A DNA stretch of 64,000 nucleotides from Stieleria sedimenti (GTDB lineage: Bacteria > Planctomycetota > Planctomycetia > Pirellulales > Pirellulaceae), in NCBI RefSeq assembly GCF_025060895.1, contig NZ_JANZKV010000042.1:1-64000 (forward strand). The letters are read 5' to 3'. Made by a program: the position numbers and the translations under genes. Under the pieces are notes generated by a model. The model had not been told where the DNA came from, did not search any database, and saw nothing but the letters and a program-made list of their open reading frames with translations. The first letter of the stretch is position 1. Each line of letters starts with the position of its first letter. Shown here piece after piece: positions 27,350 through 35,780 of this stretch.

Positions 27350-28473
27350 ATATGCGACCTCGTTGGGAACGGTGCATACATCATCGTGGAAGTGACGCTG
27401 AGGAATTCGTCGATGACTACTTCAGTCGCGGCGATCGTCAGACACTATTGATCGGTGGAGCCGGGTTTGATCCACGAAGTCGTGCGATTGCAACTCAGTT
27501 GTCTAAAGCTTGTGGACAGCGACTGAATGGCTTGTTCATTCGCGAAGAACGTCCCAATGCCACGGACGGACTTCGTGAAAAGGCGGATGCGAATGATGCT
27601 GAAATCCGAAAACTCATTCCGCTGGTGGATATTTTTTCCGTCGATGTCTTTGGAATCGACAATGCACCAGTCGGTGGACGGAGGGCAACGGCCGAACTTC
27701 ATAAACGGATGAAGCTAGAGAGCGTGACGGATGTTGTTTTGGATTGCAGTGCGCTTTCCACCGGAGTCATGTTCCCGCTCGCTCGATACTGTTTTGAAGC
27801 AACTAAAAAGTTTGGTTCTGATGTCAACTTCCATATCGTCGTCGTAGATGACCCCAAGACGGATGCTGCGATCGAATCGACCTCCTGCGGGAAGGTGTCT
27901 CAGCTTCATACGTTTGGTGGCGGATTAACGCTGGATCAGAGCGACTCGGCGGCGAAGCTCTGGCTTCCTCAACTGGGCACCGACTGTCGAGAGATTCTTA
28001 GATTGATCTTCGAGGATGTTGCGCCTCACGCAGTTTGCCCAATCATCCCCTTTCCCTCAGGCAATCCGCGAGCCGGAGACGCTTTAATCGCGGAATACGG
28101 CGATTTGTTCGAGGCAATTAGTGACCCGATGACCCCCACATGGAGCGTCGACGCCCGCGACCTCGTGTACACGCATGAACGAAGCCCGTTGGATCTGTAC
28201 CGTTCGGTGCTTAGAATCGCTAATGCAAGAGAGCGAGTTTTCTGGCAAGCTGGCGGTTCGCAACTGATTCTTTCGCCGCTGGGAAGCAAGGCGGTGGGAA
28301 TTGGCTTGCTGATGGCGGCGATTGAGCGAGATTTTGCTGTCGTATCGGTGGAAACGATTGAATACCGCTTTGCCGATTCAGTGGACGAGGACTTTGCAAA
28401 TGGCGAATTAGTTCATGTCTGGATGAACGGAGAAGCGTATCGGTTTGATGGGGAACAGGACGTAGAATCATGA
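27346..28473 (+). CDS. Unknown Rossmann-like protein of the five-gene operon
   Basis: The 375-residue protein overlaps its neighbours at both ends (ATGA each time). Residues about 33-45 (TLLIGGAGFDPRS) form a strand followed by a Gly-rich turn. Residues about 127-145 (DVVLDCSALSTGVMFPLARY) form a second strand-loop-helix that recalls the D/S-x-G-rich loops of CARF-type nucleotide-sensing Rossmann folds. About 140 residues of mixed structure follow. I do not recognise a family and there is no catalytic signature I can name. By context it may bind the small molecule made by its neighbours, or act as effector or scaffold. Confidence 0.65.
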   Translation: MNMRPRWERCIHHRGSDAEEFVDDYFSRGDRQTLLIGGAGFDPRSRAIATQLSKACGQRLNGLFIREERPNATDGLREKADANDAEIRKLIPLVDIFSVDVFGIDNAPVGGRRATAELHKRMKLESVTDVVLDCSALSTGVMFPLARYCFEATKKFGSDVNFHIVVVDDPKTDAAIESTSCGKVSQLHTFGGGLTLDQSDSAAKLWLPQLGTDCREILRLIFEDVAPHAVCPIIPFPSGNPRAGDALIAEYGDLFEAISDPMTPTWSVDARDLVYTHERSPLDLYRSVLRIANARERVFWQAGGSQLILSPLGSKAVGIGLLMAAIERDFAVVSVETIEYRFADSVDEDFANGELVHVWMNGEAYRFDGEQDVES

Positions 28474-29573
28474 CCAAAACAGCAATCAAAAGCACAAAGA
28501 TCAACCGTATGCAGCCAACCGCGATTGGGACTGGGTTGCTCGCACTCGACGTCGTAGTCAGCAATGACGATGTCAATAATTTCGCTGGTGGTACCTGCGG
28601 AAACGTCCTAACTGTCCTCAGCTATCTCGGCTGGAAGTCGAAGCCGGTTGCAAGACTCAAGAATGACGTGCCAGCAGACTTGCTGCTCCAAGACCTATTG
28701 AAATGGAACGTTGATGCATCGCTGGTGACAAGAACTGAGGATGGAAGCACGCCGATTATCATTCAACGAATCAAAGAAGATGCAGAAGGTAATCCTGTTC
28801 ACTCGTTTTCGCTGCGATGTCCTTGTTGCAGCTCTTATCTTCCGGGTTACAAGTCAATCCTTGGGAGCGCTGCCAGCGATTTGACAGAATCGACGCCCGA
28901 CCATCAGGTGTTTTTTCTCGACCGCGTATCGCGTGGCACACTTACACTTGCCGAGGACAGTGCGAAGCGTGGTGCGTTAGTTGTTTTTGAGCCATCAGGG
29001 ATTGGCGAGCCGCGACTATTCCGTGAGGCATGGGCGTTAGCTCATGTGGTTAAGTACTCCAACGAGCGGCTACGCGACATTGCCGATCTTGATTTGAAGT
29101 CGGTGCGGAACAGCTTGCTGCTTGAAATTGAAACGCTCGGTTCTGCAGGACTACGGTTCCGGAGTCGCCTTCCAAATGCTGAGTCGACCAAGTGGAAGAC
29201 GCTTGCAGCAATCGAGGCTCCCCTACTGAAGGACGCTGCTGGATCGGGTGACTGGTGTACCGCTGGCCTCATCCACAAATTGTCGCGTGGCGGTTTGAAG
29301 GGCTTCAAGCGATCAACAAATGGCCGACTTATCGAAGCACTTCGCTACGGCCAAGCTTTGGCAGCCTGGAACTGCGGATATGTGGGAGCACGTGGCGGAA
29401 TGTATCAAGTCACAAAGAATCAGTTTGAACACAAGATTCGACGGCTGACTGCTGGTAAGAGTATCCGTTTGAGCACGGATGAGCGGATGGCTGCCTCCGA
29501 TGACTTGCGAAGTCTCTGTCCATCTTGTGAAGCAGTCGAGTTCTCCAGCAAGAACAAGTCCGCTTCGGCGTAG
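28470..29573 (+). CDS. PfkB/ribokinase-family kinase with two added Cys pairs
   Basis: The 367-residue protein has the ribokinase-family start (IGTGLLALDVVVSNDD, then NFAGGTCGNVLTVLSYLG, about residues 19-54) and the C-terminal signature DAAGSGDWCTAGLI, with Asp261 as the expected catalytic base. It would phosphorylate a sugar or nucleoside hydroxyl. Two features are unusual: CPCC at residues 117-120 within the lid-side region and CPSC at 350-353 near the C-terminus. Together they could form a four-Cys zinc site. Its start overlaps the previous stop (ATGA). It is the last gene of the operon and is followed by a large inverted repeat. Confidence 0.85.
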   Translation: MTKTAIKSTKINRMQPTAIGTGLLALDVVVSNDDVNNFAGGTCGNVLTVLSYLGWKSKPVARLKNDVPADLLLQDLLKWNVDASLVTRTEDGSTPIIIQRIKEDAEGNPVHSFSLRCPCCSSYLPGYKSILGSAASDLTESTPDHQVFFLDRVSRGTLTLAEDSAKRGALVVFEPSGIGEPRLFREAWALAHVVKYSNERLRDIADLDLKSVRNSLLLEIETLGSAGLRFRSRLPNAESTKWKTLAAIEAPLLKDAAGSGDWCTAGLIHKLSRGGLKGFKRSTNGRLIEALRYGQALAAWNCGYVGARGGMYQVTKNQFEHKIRRLTAGKSIRLSTDERMAASDDLRSLCPSCEAVEFSSKNKSASA

Positions 29574-29668
29574 ACCGAAGCTGCGTTGGAAGGGCCTCCG
29601 GAATCTGCTAAACAAAGCACTCGGTTGGTCCAGTTTGGGTGGTTCCGCGCGGATCGCGTTCGCGCTCC

Positions 29669-29725
29669 GTTCCCTTCACCAATGGCCCGGATTCACGGGG
29701 TGAGGGCCATACGGATGAAGGGAAC
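29669..29725. terminator. Large inverted repeat between convergent genes
   Basis: GTTCCCTTC (29669-29677) pairs with GAAGGGAAC (29717-29725), and inside it ATGGCCC (29682-29688) pairs with GGGCCAT (29704-29710). It lies between the convergent PfkB and coupling-protein genes. It lacks a T-run, so it is either a bidirectional terminator of atypical form or a repeat element. Confidence 0.5.
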
Positions 29726-29743
29726 GAAGCACTCGGCGCGGAT

Positions 29744-31366
29744 TCAATTTGGTATTTCGTGAACATCTGATGCTTCGATCGACCCACGAAAGGGGTTCCG
29801 ACGGGGCCGACTTGATTCCCCTTCATGGGACAGATTTGGTTCGGGCTCCAGAGTCTGTCGAATTGCGAGTCGCTGATGGTCGCAAGGCGCCCATTCTTGA
29901 ATCCACTGATAGCTTTCCGGCTGCGGTTTGATCGAGTGGCGAAGCTCATCGGCGTCATTCACGACGACCGCTTGAATGTCCTCTCCAAGTACGGTCGATT
30001 TTTGCGCTCCAAAGTGCGGCGAAAGGAAGTAGCCAGTCAGCCCGTTTTCTCGTCTCGATGGCGGAATTTGGAAGAACTCCGAGGGAAGCACAGCGTCTCG
30101 GACGACTCGTTGCGCCGAAACGGATTGCGATAGCGACGATGAATCCGATTCGAAATACTCGATCGTTTCGAATTGCCCGCAGAGCTTGGACGCGAACTGT
30201 GCGGTACCGTCTGATTCCGCCCGGAGCAGCGCTTTGTGCGACATCTGCGAAACGATTTCATTGGCGAGCCTTTCCCCGGCCGCTTCCCGTAGCCCCTCGA
30301 TATCCTGGAATGCCAACACAAGTGCTACTCCCCGCGATCTCCCTTTGACCGCCAGAAACGGGAGAAGGTCCGAATGAAGGAGCGGACCACTCAAGCGGGC
30401 TTCGTCAATCCAACACCAAATTCGGCGGCTTGCGGAATTCCCCAGGACATCAACTTCCTCCGTCATCACCCGGAAAATTTGTTCGTTGATCGCATCCAGC
30501 GAAGTACGGGCGGTCGCGTTTGCCCCGAGTAGCAAAATCGATTCTGTTTCCAGCCACAGCCGGATGCTGAGTCGCCGATCGATTCGCTGCCACAACGCGG
30601 CGATCGGCTTGAAGTATGACATGCGAGAAAACACCGTGCTGGCAACGCTGTACGCGACACGATCGTCACCCAGAAATCCCGCCAAAACGTCCCGGCCGGC
30701 AGTGTCTCGTTCCAAAATGGCTTCCATCCGCGACCGGGCAAGGCAGCCAAATACCAGATCCGGAAACGTCCAGGATTTTCCGGAGTGGCGGATCATGGAC
30801 TCGATGATTGCCGCAACGACTAATCGAGCAGCATCCGAAAAATACTGGTTCGTGCCACTACGCTCACTCGGGATTAGCGATTTCGCGAGATTCAAAGCAC
30901 GCGCCGGACTCGTTACGTCACTCGCGATGTCCCAGGCAACGGGAGTGGCCAACCCGCCACTGGCATGGAATGGATTCAAAGTGAAAACCGGACACTGAAC
31001 GTTGATGTGATGCAAGAACGCCGAGACATCGTTTTTGGCGTCAAAGATCACAGCTCGTTTGTCGCTACCAGCCCGAATTTGGCAAAGCGCATCTTTCATC
31101 AACAGCTTTTGGATCTGTGATTTGCCACTGCCGGTTGTACCCACGGCAAGAAAGTGGCCTGTCGCTGCCGACTCCGGAATCCAGGCGTTCCCCCAGCGAA
31201 GTGAATTCTTGGGCCTGCGTCGAACCGACGCATTTGCTTTCACCAACGACCGGCCGCGACGATAACGCGCCGACTTCCACCACCTGCGAATCGCCGGATG
31301 AAAGACGACCAACAGAATCAGGCCGGCCGAAATTCCATATCGAATCAGTGTCGGCAAAGCAATCAC
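29744..31366 (-). CDS. Type IV coupling protein (VirD4/TraD-like ATPase), module 2
   Basis: The 540-residue ATPase starts with GTG, forming a GTGA overlap with the relaxase stop. Unlike the module 1 protein, it has an N-terminal membrane helix (GISAGLILLVVFHP, residues 11-24). Walker A is GTTGSGKSQIQ (76-86). Walker B is RIWCWIDEARLSG, followed by LAVKGRSRGVALVLAFQDIE, matching the order in the other coupling protein. It should link the adjacent MobF relaxase to a mating channel, no other gene of which is visible here. Confidence 0.88.
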   Translation of the reverse strand: MIALPTLIRYGISAGLILLVVFHPAIRRWWKSARYRRGRSLVKANASVRRRPKNSLRWGNAWIPESAATGHFLAVGTTGSGKSQIQKLLMKDALCQIRAGSDKRAVIFDAKNDVSAFLHHINVQCPVFTLNPFHASGGLATPVAWDIASDVTSPARALNLAKSLIPSERSGTNQYFSDAARLVVAAIIESMIRHSGKSWTFPDLVFGCLARSRMEAILERDTAGRDVLAGFLGDDRVAYSVASTVFSRMSYFKPIAALWQRIDRRLSIRLWLETESILLLGANATARTSLDAINEQIFRVMTEEVDVLGNSASRRIWCWIDEARLSGPLLHSDLLPFLAVKGRSRGVALVLAFQDIEGLREAAGERLANEIVSQMSHKALLRAESDGTAQFASKLCGQFETIEYFESDSSSLSQSVSAQRVVRDAVLPSEFFQIPPSRRENGLTGYFLSPHFGAQKSTVLGEDIQAVVVNDADELRHSIKPQPESYQWIQEWAPCDHQRLAIRQTLEPEPNLSHEGESSRPRRNPFRGSIEASDVHEIPN

Positions 31367-33837
31367 ACCACACCATCCATCACATGATCGATCGCGAGTT
31401 CCTTTTGACGGCTCCGATTCATTAGGTCGGCGAGTCCACCTATTCCCTCACCCGTCGAAAGTACATCCGAATAGAATTTCGTGAACGACTTGGCCCGGCT
31501 ACCTTGGACGTAACTTAGTTCCCGGTCGGTCATCGTCAGGTTCCCACCCAAGACAAAAGCGTTTTCCGTGGTCATCCCTTGGGCTCGATGAGTCGAAATC
31601 GCGTAGCCCAAGGTGATCTTGTCGAATGCCGACGTGTCTACTGCGACGGTGACTCCGTTTTGCAATCGCAGACGCAGCGTTTTGCCGTGTATCTCGACCA
31701 CGTCAGCGATCGTCCCATTCCTCAGACACAGCGGATGGTGGTTTCGTGTGACCAGGACACGATCACCCTCGTGGAATTCAAGCCCGTCGACTTCAATGCT
31801 CGGGCCGCCGATCTGCCCTTCCAGGATCCGCACAGCTTGCATTCGACGATTGAGTGCCCGAACTTCCAGATTGGTGCCGGCCAGCGCGATTGTCTGATGA
31901 AGCGAGTGTTGATCAATGACCCTCTGTTTCCAATCCGCGACCAAACGCTCCATCGCATCGTCGCGGTCGGTGCCGATAAAGAGCTTCCCGCGTTCCCACA
32001 TTTCTTTCAACGCTTGTTCGGCGTGGCCGTCTCGAAGGTCCTTGACCATGCGGCGCGACCAGCTTTCCCGTTGGCGGATGATTTCGTTCATCGATACTTG
32101 TCCAACTCGGTCCATGATTCCACGAAACGCCGCCCCAGCGTCGATTGCTTGCAGTTGCCGGTAGTCACCCACGAGAACGATTTTCGCTCGAGCGTTGGAT
32201 ACGATGGAGATCAAGCGTTCCGCCTGTTTCGTCCCCACCATCCCCGCTTCATCGACGACAAGAATGGTCTTCGAATCAACGGATTGCTCGCCGGTTTCAA
32301 TTTCCTTTAGCAGCCGGTGAATGTGCATGGACCGTATCCCGGAACCCTCTTCCAATCCTCGGCTGGCCTTTGCCGATAGCGATGTTCCGACGGTTCGATA
32401 GCGGGCCGATTGCCAGCATTCGTTTGCCGCTCGAAGCATGAATGTTTTACCACTCCCTGCCACGCCATTGATGCATGCGATGTCTGTTCCGGATACCAGG
32501 TGCCGGACAGCCTCCACTTGCTCGTCTCGCAGGGTGGCAAACCGATTTAGCACCGCATTGGCACGTTCCGGAGCGATTGCATGTGAATCGGAGTACCCAA
32601 GCTTGCCTGCTTTTGCCAACATTCGGTTTTCGAGGGCAAGCATCGATCGCGTCGTGAAAGTCTTGACGCCGGATCGATCGTCAGACAATCGCACCAGCTC
32701 TTCTGACGTCGACAGGAACGTCGAAAGCCCATTCCGAATCTCGGAAATCCCAATTCCACAGCACTGCGATTCCACGGCGACCCGTTCAAGCAGCTCGAGT
32801 TCCGTGAACCGGGCTTGCTTCTCAACAATCTCGTTGACGGCCGATTCAATGATTGACCGAACCGAGGGACACCGCCGTTCGATTGTGTCCTGGATCGCCG
32901 CAGAGATTTGACTCTGATCGAATCCGTGTGTGTGCGCCGTAGCACGCCACGATTCGAAAAACTCACGTTGCGAAAAGTTTTTTTTGCTTTCTCGAGTCCT
33001 CAGCGCCGCCCGCTCCGACGCTCGTGCTCCCGAAAGCCCTTGTCTCGCAAGCCATGTTTCGATTGCGGCTCTCCGTTTACTCATTTCAGAGAGAAGTGGT
33101 TTTGGCACGCACGCGAGTTCAAACCAGCTCGCTTTGTCGCCCAAGGGCTCCCTTGTTGGGCGTTCCGTGGCAAACCCCAATTCTTCCAGTCGACTCGAGA
33201 GTTCCGCACGAAACAACGCACCGATCGCCATCTTCATCCGCCTGAGAAACAGCGGGCGGGCATCTAGTGCACCGGTCGACCCGTCGTTTCGGACGACGGC
33301 ATTGACCAACACCGCATGAAAGTGCCGATTCGGATCGGGAGCCTGCCCCTGAATACCACGGGCCGTATCATGGCTGAAAATCGCGAACGTCAGTTTTCCG
33401 TCCTCGACCCGAACGCCATCTTTTCCCCGTCGGGTTTGACCACACAGATTCTCAACCATTTGCAGCGTCTGGTAGAGTGCCGACCTGGCACAACGATCCA
33501 TTTCGGTTCGCGTTTTGCGATCCGCGATCGACCAGGCAACGGAAAAACTCTTGGGCACCGAGAAGGTCAGGTCGAATCCAGCACGGCGTGAGACCTGCCC
33601 TTTCTTTCGAGTCCGAACGAGTTGTTCAGACCCATCGGCCGACAATCCGTCCAGCAGATTCTTGAATGCAGGCGGATTCACCGCGCCGCTCAATCCGAGC
33701 GCAGCGGCACCGCTTCCGAACCAAACGCCGGGTCGGTTGCCATCTTCGGCGTAGTAGTCGTGCTGCTCAGCGTCCCCCAGCGCGGAATAATAATTGACTT
33801 CTTTGCAGCTGCCGCCAATGGGCTTGATCGAAAGCAA
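31363..33837 (-). CDS. MobF-family relaxase-helicase (TrwC/TraI-like), module 2
   Basis: The 824-residue protein opens with the TrwC-like start MLSIKPIGGSCKEVNYY. It has Tyr pairs at 16-17 and 28-29 and metal-binding His156, His172 and His174 (NRHFHAVLVNA). The helicase region has Walker A GVAGSGKTFML, Walker B ILVVDEAGMV, IVLVGDYRQLQAI and AISTHRAQGMTTENAFVL. It is clearly diverged from the module 1 relaxase, with different spacing and a shorter middle region, so the two are not a recent duplication. It should nick its own oriT, probably at about 34.7 kb. Confidence 0.93.
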   Translation of the reverse strand: MLSIKPIGGSCKEVNYYSALGDAEQHDYYAEDGNRPGVWFGSGAAALGLSGAVNPPAFKNLLDGLSADGSEQLVRTRKKGQVSRRAGFDLTFSVPKSFSVAWSIADRKTRTEMDRCARSALYQTLQMVENLCGQTRRGKDGVRVEDGKLTFAIFSHDTARGIQGQAPDPNRHFHAVLVNAVVRNDGSTGALDARPLFLRRMKMAIGALFRAELSSRLEELGFATERPTREPLGDKASWFELACVPKPLLSEMSKRRAAIETWLARQGLSGARASERAALRTRESKKNFSQREFFESWRATAHTHGFDQSQISAAIQDTIERRCPSVRSIIESAVNEIVEKQARFTELELLERVAVESQCCGIGISEIRNGLSTFLSTSEELVRLSDDRSGVKTFTTRSMLALENRMLAKAGKLGYSDSHAIAPERANAVLNRFATLRDEQVEAVRHLVSGTDIACINGVAGSGKTFMLRAANECWQSARYRTVGTSLSAKASRGLEEGSGIRSMHIHRLLKEIETGEQSVDSKTILVVDEAGMVGTKQAERLISIVSNARAKIVLVGDYRQLQAIDAGAAFRGIMDRVGQVSMNEIIRQRESWSRRMVKDLRDGHAEQALKEMWERGKLFIGTDRDDAMERLVADWKQRVIDQHSLHQTIALAGTNLEVRALNRRMQAVRILEGQIGGPSIEVDGLEFHEGDRVLVTRNHHPLCLRNGTIADVVEIHGKTLRLRLQNGVTVAVDTSAFDKITLGYAISTHRAQGMTTENAFVLGGNLTMTDRELSYVQGSRAKSFTKFYSDVLSTGEGIGGLADLMNRSRQKELAIDHVMDGVV

Positions 33838-33848
33838 TCGTCCTCCTT

Positions 33849-34091
33849 CTAACCGTGAACGACTTCGTTAAAGTCTTTTCGAAGCCGAATCAATTCTTCC
33901 TCCACAAACGCGAGTCGACGGCTCAGTCCTAGAAACCCGTTCTCTGCGATGGCCATCGTGGCGACTCGGCCGAACTGGTTCGGAGAAATCCCGGCCGCAG
34001 TCGCCGCTTCGAAAACTTTCTCCGCATACGCCGGGGCGAGTCGAAACGTGAGCTTTTCTGCCTGTTCCCTGCTGGTCTTCCGCGCCACCAT
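33849..34091 (-). CDS. MobC-like mobilization accessory protein
   Basis: The 80-residue basic protein (ARKTSREQAEKLTFRLAPAY, with the strand LTFRLAP typical of ribbon-helix-helix proteins) is followed by a helix-turn-helix pair (AATAAGISPNQFGRVATMAI) and a short leucine-rich tail. It lies 11 bases before the relaxase and overlaps the upstream gene (TAATG). It is probably an oriT-binding partner of the relaxase. Confidence 0.68.
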   Translation of the reverse strand: MVARKTSREQAEKLTFRLAPAYAEKVFEAATAAGISPNQFGRVATMAIAENGFLGLSRRLAFVEEELIRLRKDFNEVVHG

Positions 34092-34333
34092 TACTCACCT
34101 CCTTCCAAAACCGTGATCGCCGCAAGTCGCAGTTTTTCTGGCAACGGGTTCCTCAAAAAGAACTCCTCGAGTGACCGTTCGATGATATCCCGTTGTGATC
34201 CGAAGCGTCTGGCAACGCCGTAGACTTCGAGTTCAAGAGCCACCTCCGGGCTGAAACGGTACGAGGCGACTTTGGATAGTCCCCGATAATTTGTTGTTGC
34301 TCGATTCTCTGATTTGTCTTGCTTTCCGGTCAT
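34091..34333 (-). CDS. Ribbon-helix-helix-like DNA-binding protein
   Basis: The 80-residue product contains LSKVASYRFSPEVALELEVY followed by FGSQRDIIERSLEEFF, a strand-helix-helix pattern of RHH DNA-binding proteins. It is the first gene of the minus-strand mobilization set and is placed directly against the oriT region, so it may bind oriT or repress its own operon. Confidence 0.65.
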   Translation of the reverse strand: MTGKQDKSENRATTNYRGLSKVASYRFSPEVALELEVYGVARRFGSQRDIIERSLEEFFLRNPLPEKLRLAAITVLEGGE

Positions 34334-34689
34334 CGCTCACGTTCAAACACTGTTGGATGACGACCTTATCACCAATCAAACTCCATTTCAAAAGTCCGAC
34401 CACACTTTCGCAGACGCGTCACCGATGCGACGTGTCACCGCGGTGGCATGTAGCTCAAGTGCGATACAACGCCACCGCCAGGACGCACGGTCGCCAAGCC
34501 AAGTTGACAGCAGTCAGGTCATTTCCACACCCGTGCATTGGTAATGCGACCAAGCCCGATCGTCGACACGCTCGATTAACCCGCACTGGCTTCGCTCAGC
34601 TATCGAGTTTGTTGACAGCGAAACCTGATTGAACACGGTGACTTACAGGCAGGCGGAGAGGTTCTTCGCGATGTACCGATCCATGCGAC

Positions 34690-34790
34690 TGACGCAGTCG
34701 ACACGTGGGACACTGCGGCGACATTCCACAATTCGTGTCACTGATATCGCAGTCGACAAACCGTGTTTTGCTTAGCGTCTGAATCCGTGG
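34690..34790. other. Candidate oriT of module 2
   Basis: The 490-bp gap 34334-34827 contains no gene but three GTCGAC sites (34562, 34697, 34752). On the minus strand, 34749-34770 reads CAAAACACGGTTTGTCGACTGC. Its CACGGTTTGTCGACT part is identical to the module 1 site, and the small palindrome AAAC-acg-GTTT leads into TGTCGAC. A second GTCGACTGCG follows about 55 bases further on the same strand. Relative to its relaxase gene the motif points the opposite way from module 1. The nick site is not known. Confidence 0.58.
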
Positions 34791-34827
34791 CAGGCTGCTG
34801 CCTTCAACTTTGGAAAAGGAGACCATT

Positions 34828-35136
34828 ATGGCAATGCAACCTGCAAATACGGCGGACCTTCGGAGAGCGAATCAGACCGAAGCGTCACCAACATCGACTA
34901 ACCCCTCCACAAACTACGTGGAAACAGTCCGCGAAGGCGCGATCGGTGCGGGAATCTTCCGAGGACAGAACAACCATTACTTTGCTCTGTCTCGCGCGTG
35001 GAAGAGTTCGCAGACGGACAAGTCGGGATACTCGTCCAGATTCTATCCTGGAAACGCCGAGGCGATCATCAAGGTGGTGATACAGGCAGCTGATCGGTGT
35101 CAGGAATTGGATCAGGCGGCTGGGCTTTCCAAGTAA
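34828..35136 (+). CDS. Small protein related to the 82-residue protein of module 1
   Basis: The 102-residue protein starts at ATG 34828, with AAAAGGAGA nine bases upstream. It is divergent from the mobilization genes across the oriT region. Its core (VREGAIGAGIFRGQNNHYFA, then LSRAWKSS and SSRFYPGNAEAIIKVVIQAA) follows the same plan as the module 1 protein at 19537-19785. It may bind single-stranded DNA entering the recipient, since it lies at one edge of oriT. That role is inference. Confidence 0.65.
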   Translation: MAMQPANTADLRRANQTEASPTSTNPSTNYVETVREGAIGAGIFRGQNNHYFALSRAWKSSQTDKSGYSSRFYPGNAEAIIKVVIQAADRCQELDQAAGLSK

Positions 35137-35160
35137 CTTTGTCCGGAATCGTGGTCGCGT

Positions 35161-35408
35161 TCAGCCGGGCAATTCATCGGATTGCAATTTTGGCTGGCCG
35201 GGACCACGAACTCGAAGAATCCGCAATTCGTCGTCGACTATCGTGAAAACGAATCGATACGTTCGGCCACGGCGTGTCTTGAAGAGCACCTGTCGAAGAA
35301 CGCCTCCCACCAGCTCGACGCACCCCGCGGCGAGCGTTCGTGTAGAAAATGAAAGATTGCCTGCGCGTCTTAACGGGCTCGCCCGAGGATCTTGAAATGA
35401 AGCGTCAT
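35161..35408 (-). pseudogene. Broken RelE/ParE-type toxin
   Basis: From ATG 35408 (overlapping the antitoxin stop, ATGA) the frame reads MTLHFKILGRAR and then meets TAA. The same frame continues as DAQAIFHFLHERSPRGASSW, a typical ParE helix. The C-terminal part, VLRQVLFKTRRGRTYRFVFT then DDELRILRVRGPGQ, is in another frame. The middle of the domain is shortened. One nonsense change plus an internal deletion or frameshift therefore leaves no functional toxin. Confidence 0.8.
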
Positions 35409-35644
35409 TCGCCGACAAGGTTGTTGCGGTCCCGAAACTCTCTGGCGAATTCATCGAACGGCTGCCCAGTATCGCCGTTCTCCATATCTCGAATCGCGGC
35501 CTTGATCGCGAAGCCGTCCTCTTTTGGTGGATTCTGGATATTCCATTCGTCGAAAAGTTCGCTGATCGATAAATGGGCACCGTCGGACTCAATGCGTGAT
35601 ACCGCAAATCGAGAGAACTGTTCGATTTCTTGGAGAGTTGCCAT
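35405..35644 (-). CDS. Antitoxin of a RelE/ParE-type pair
   Basis: The 79-residue acidic protein lies directly before, and overlaps, the broken ParE-type gene. It begins with MATLQEIEQFSRFAVSRIES and has no cysteine or membrane segment. Its size, position and ATGA overlap are those of a ParD-like antitoxin, although no clear DNA-binding motif was seen. With the toxin dead, it may persist as a neutral or anti-addiction remnant. Confidence 0.65.
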   Translation of the reverse strand: MATLQEIEQFSRFAVSRIESDGAHLSISELFDEWNIQNPPKEDGFAIKAAIRDMENGDTGQPFDEFAREFRDRNNLVGE

Positions 35645-35780
35645 AACGAGATTCTACCGTAATCCGAATTCCTGGTGATTGGCCACAGTCTCAAGAATAA
35701 CACCGGAGTGACGCTCGGCCAACTGAAAATTGGGTTGGTTCATCCATCGCCAGGAACGTTGTACGCCCCCAGCATCTGAC

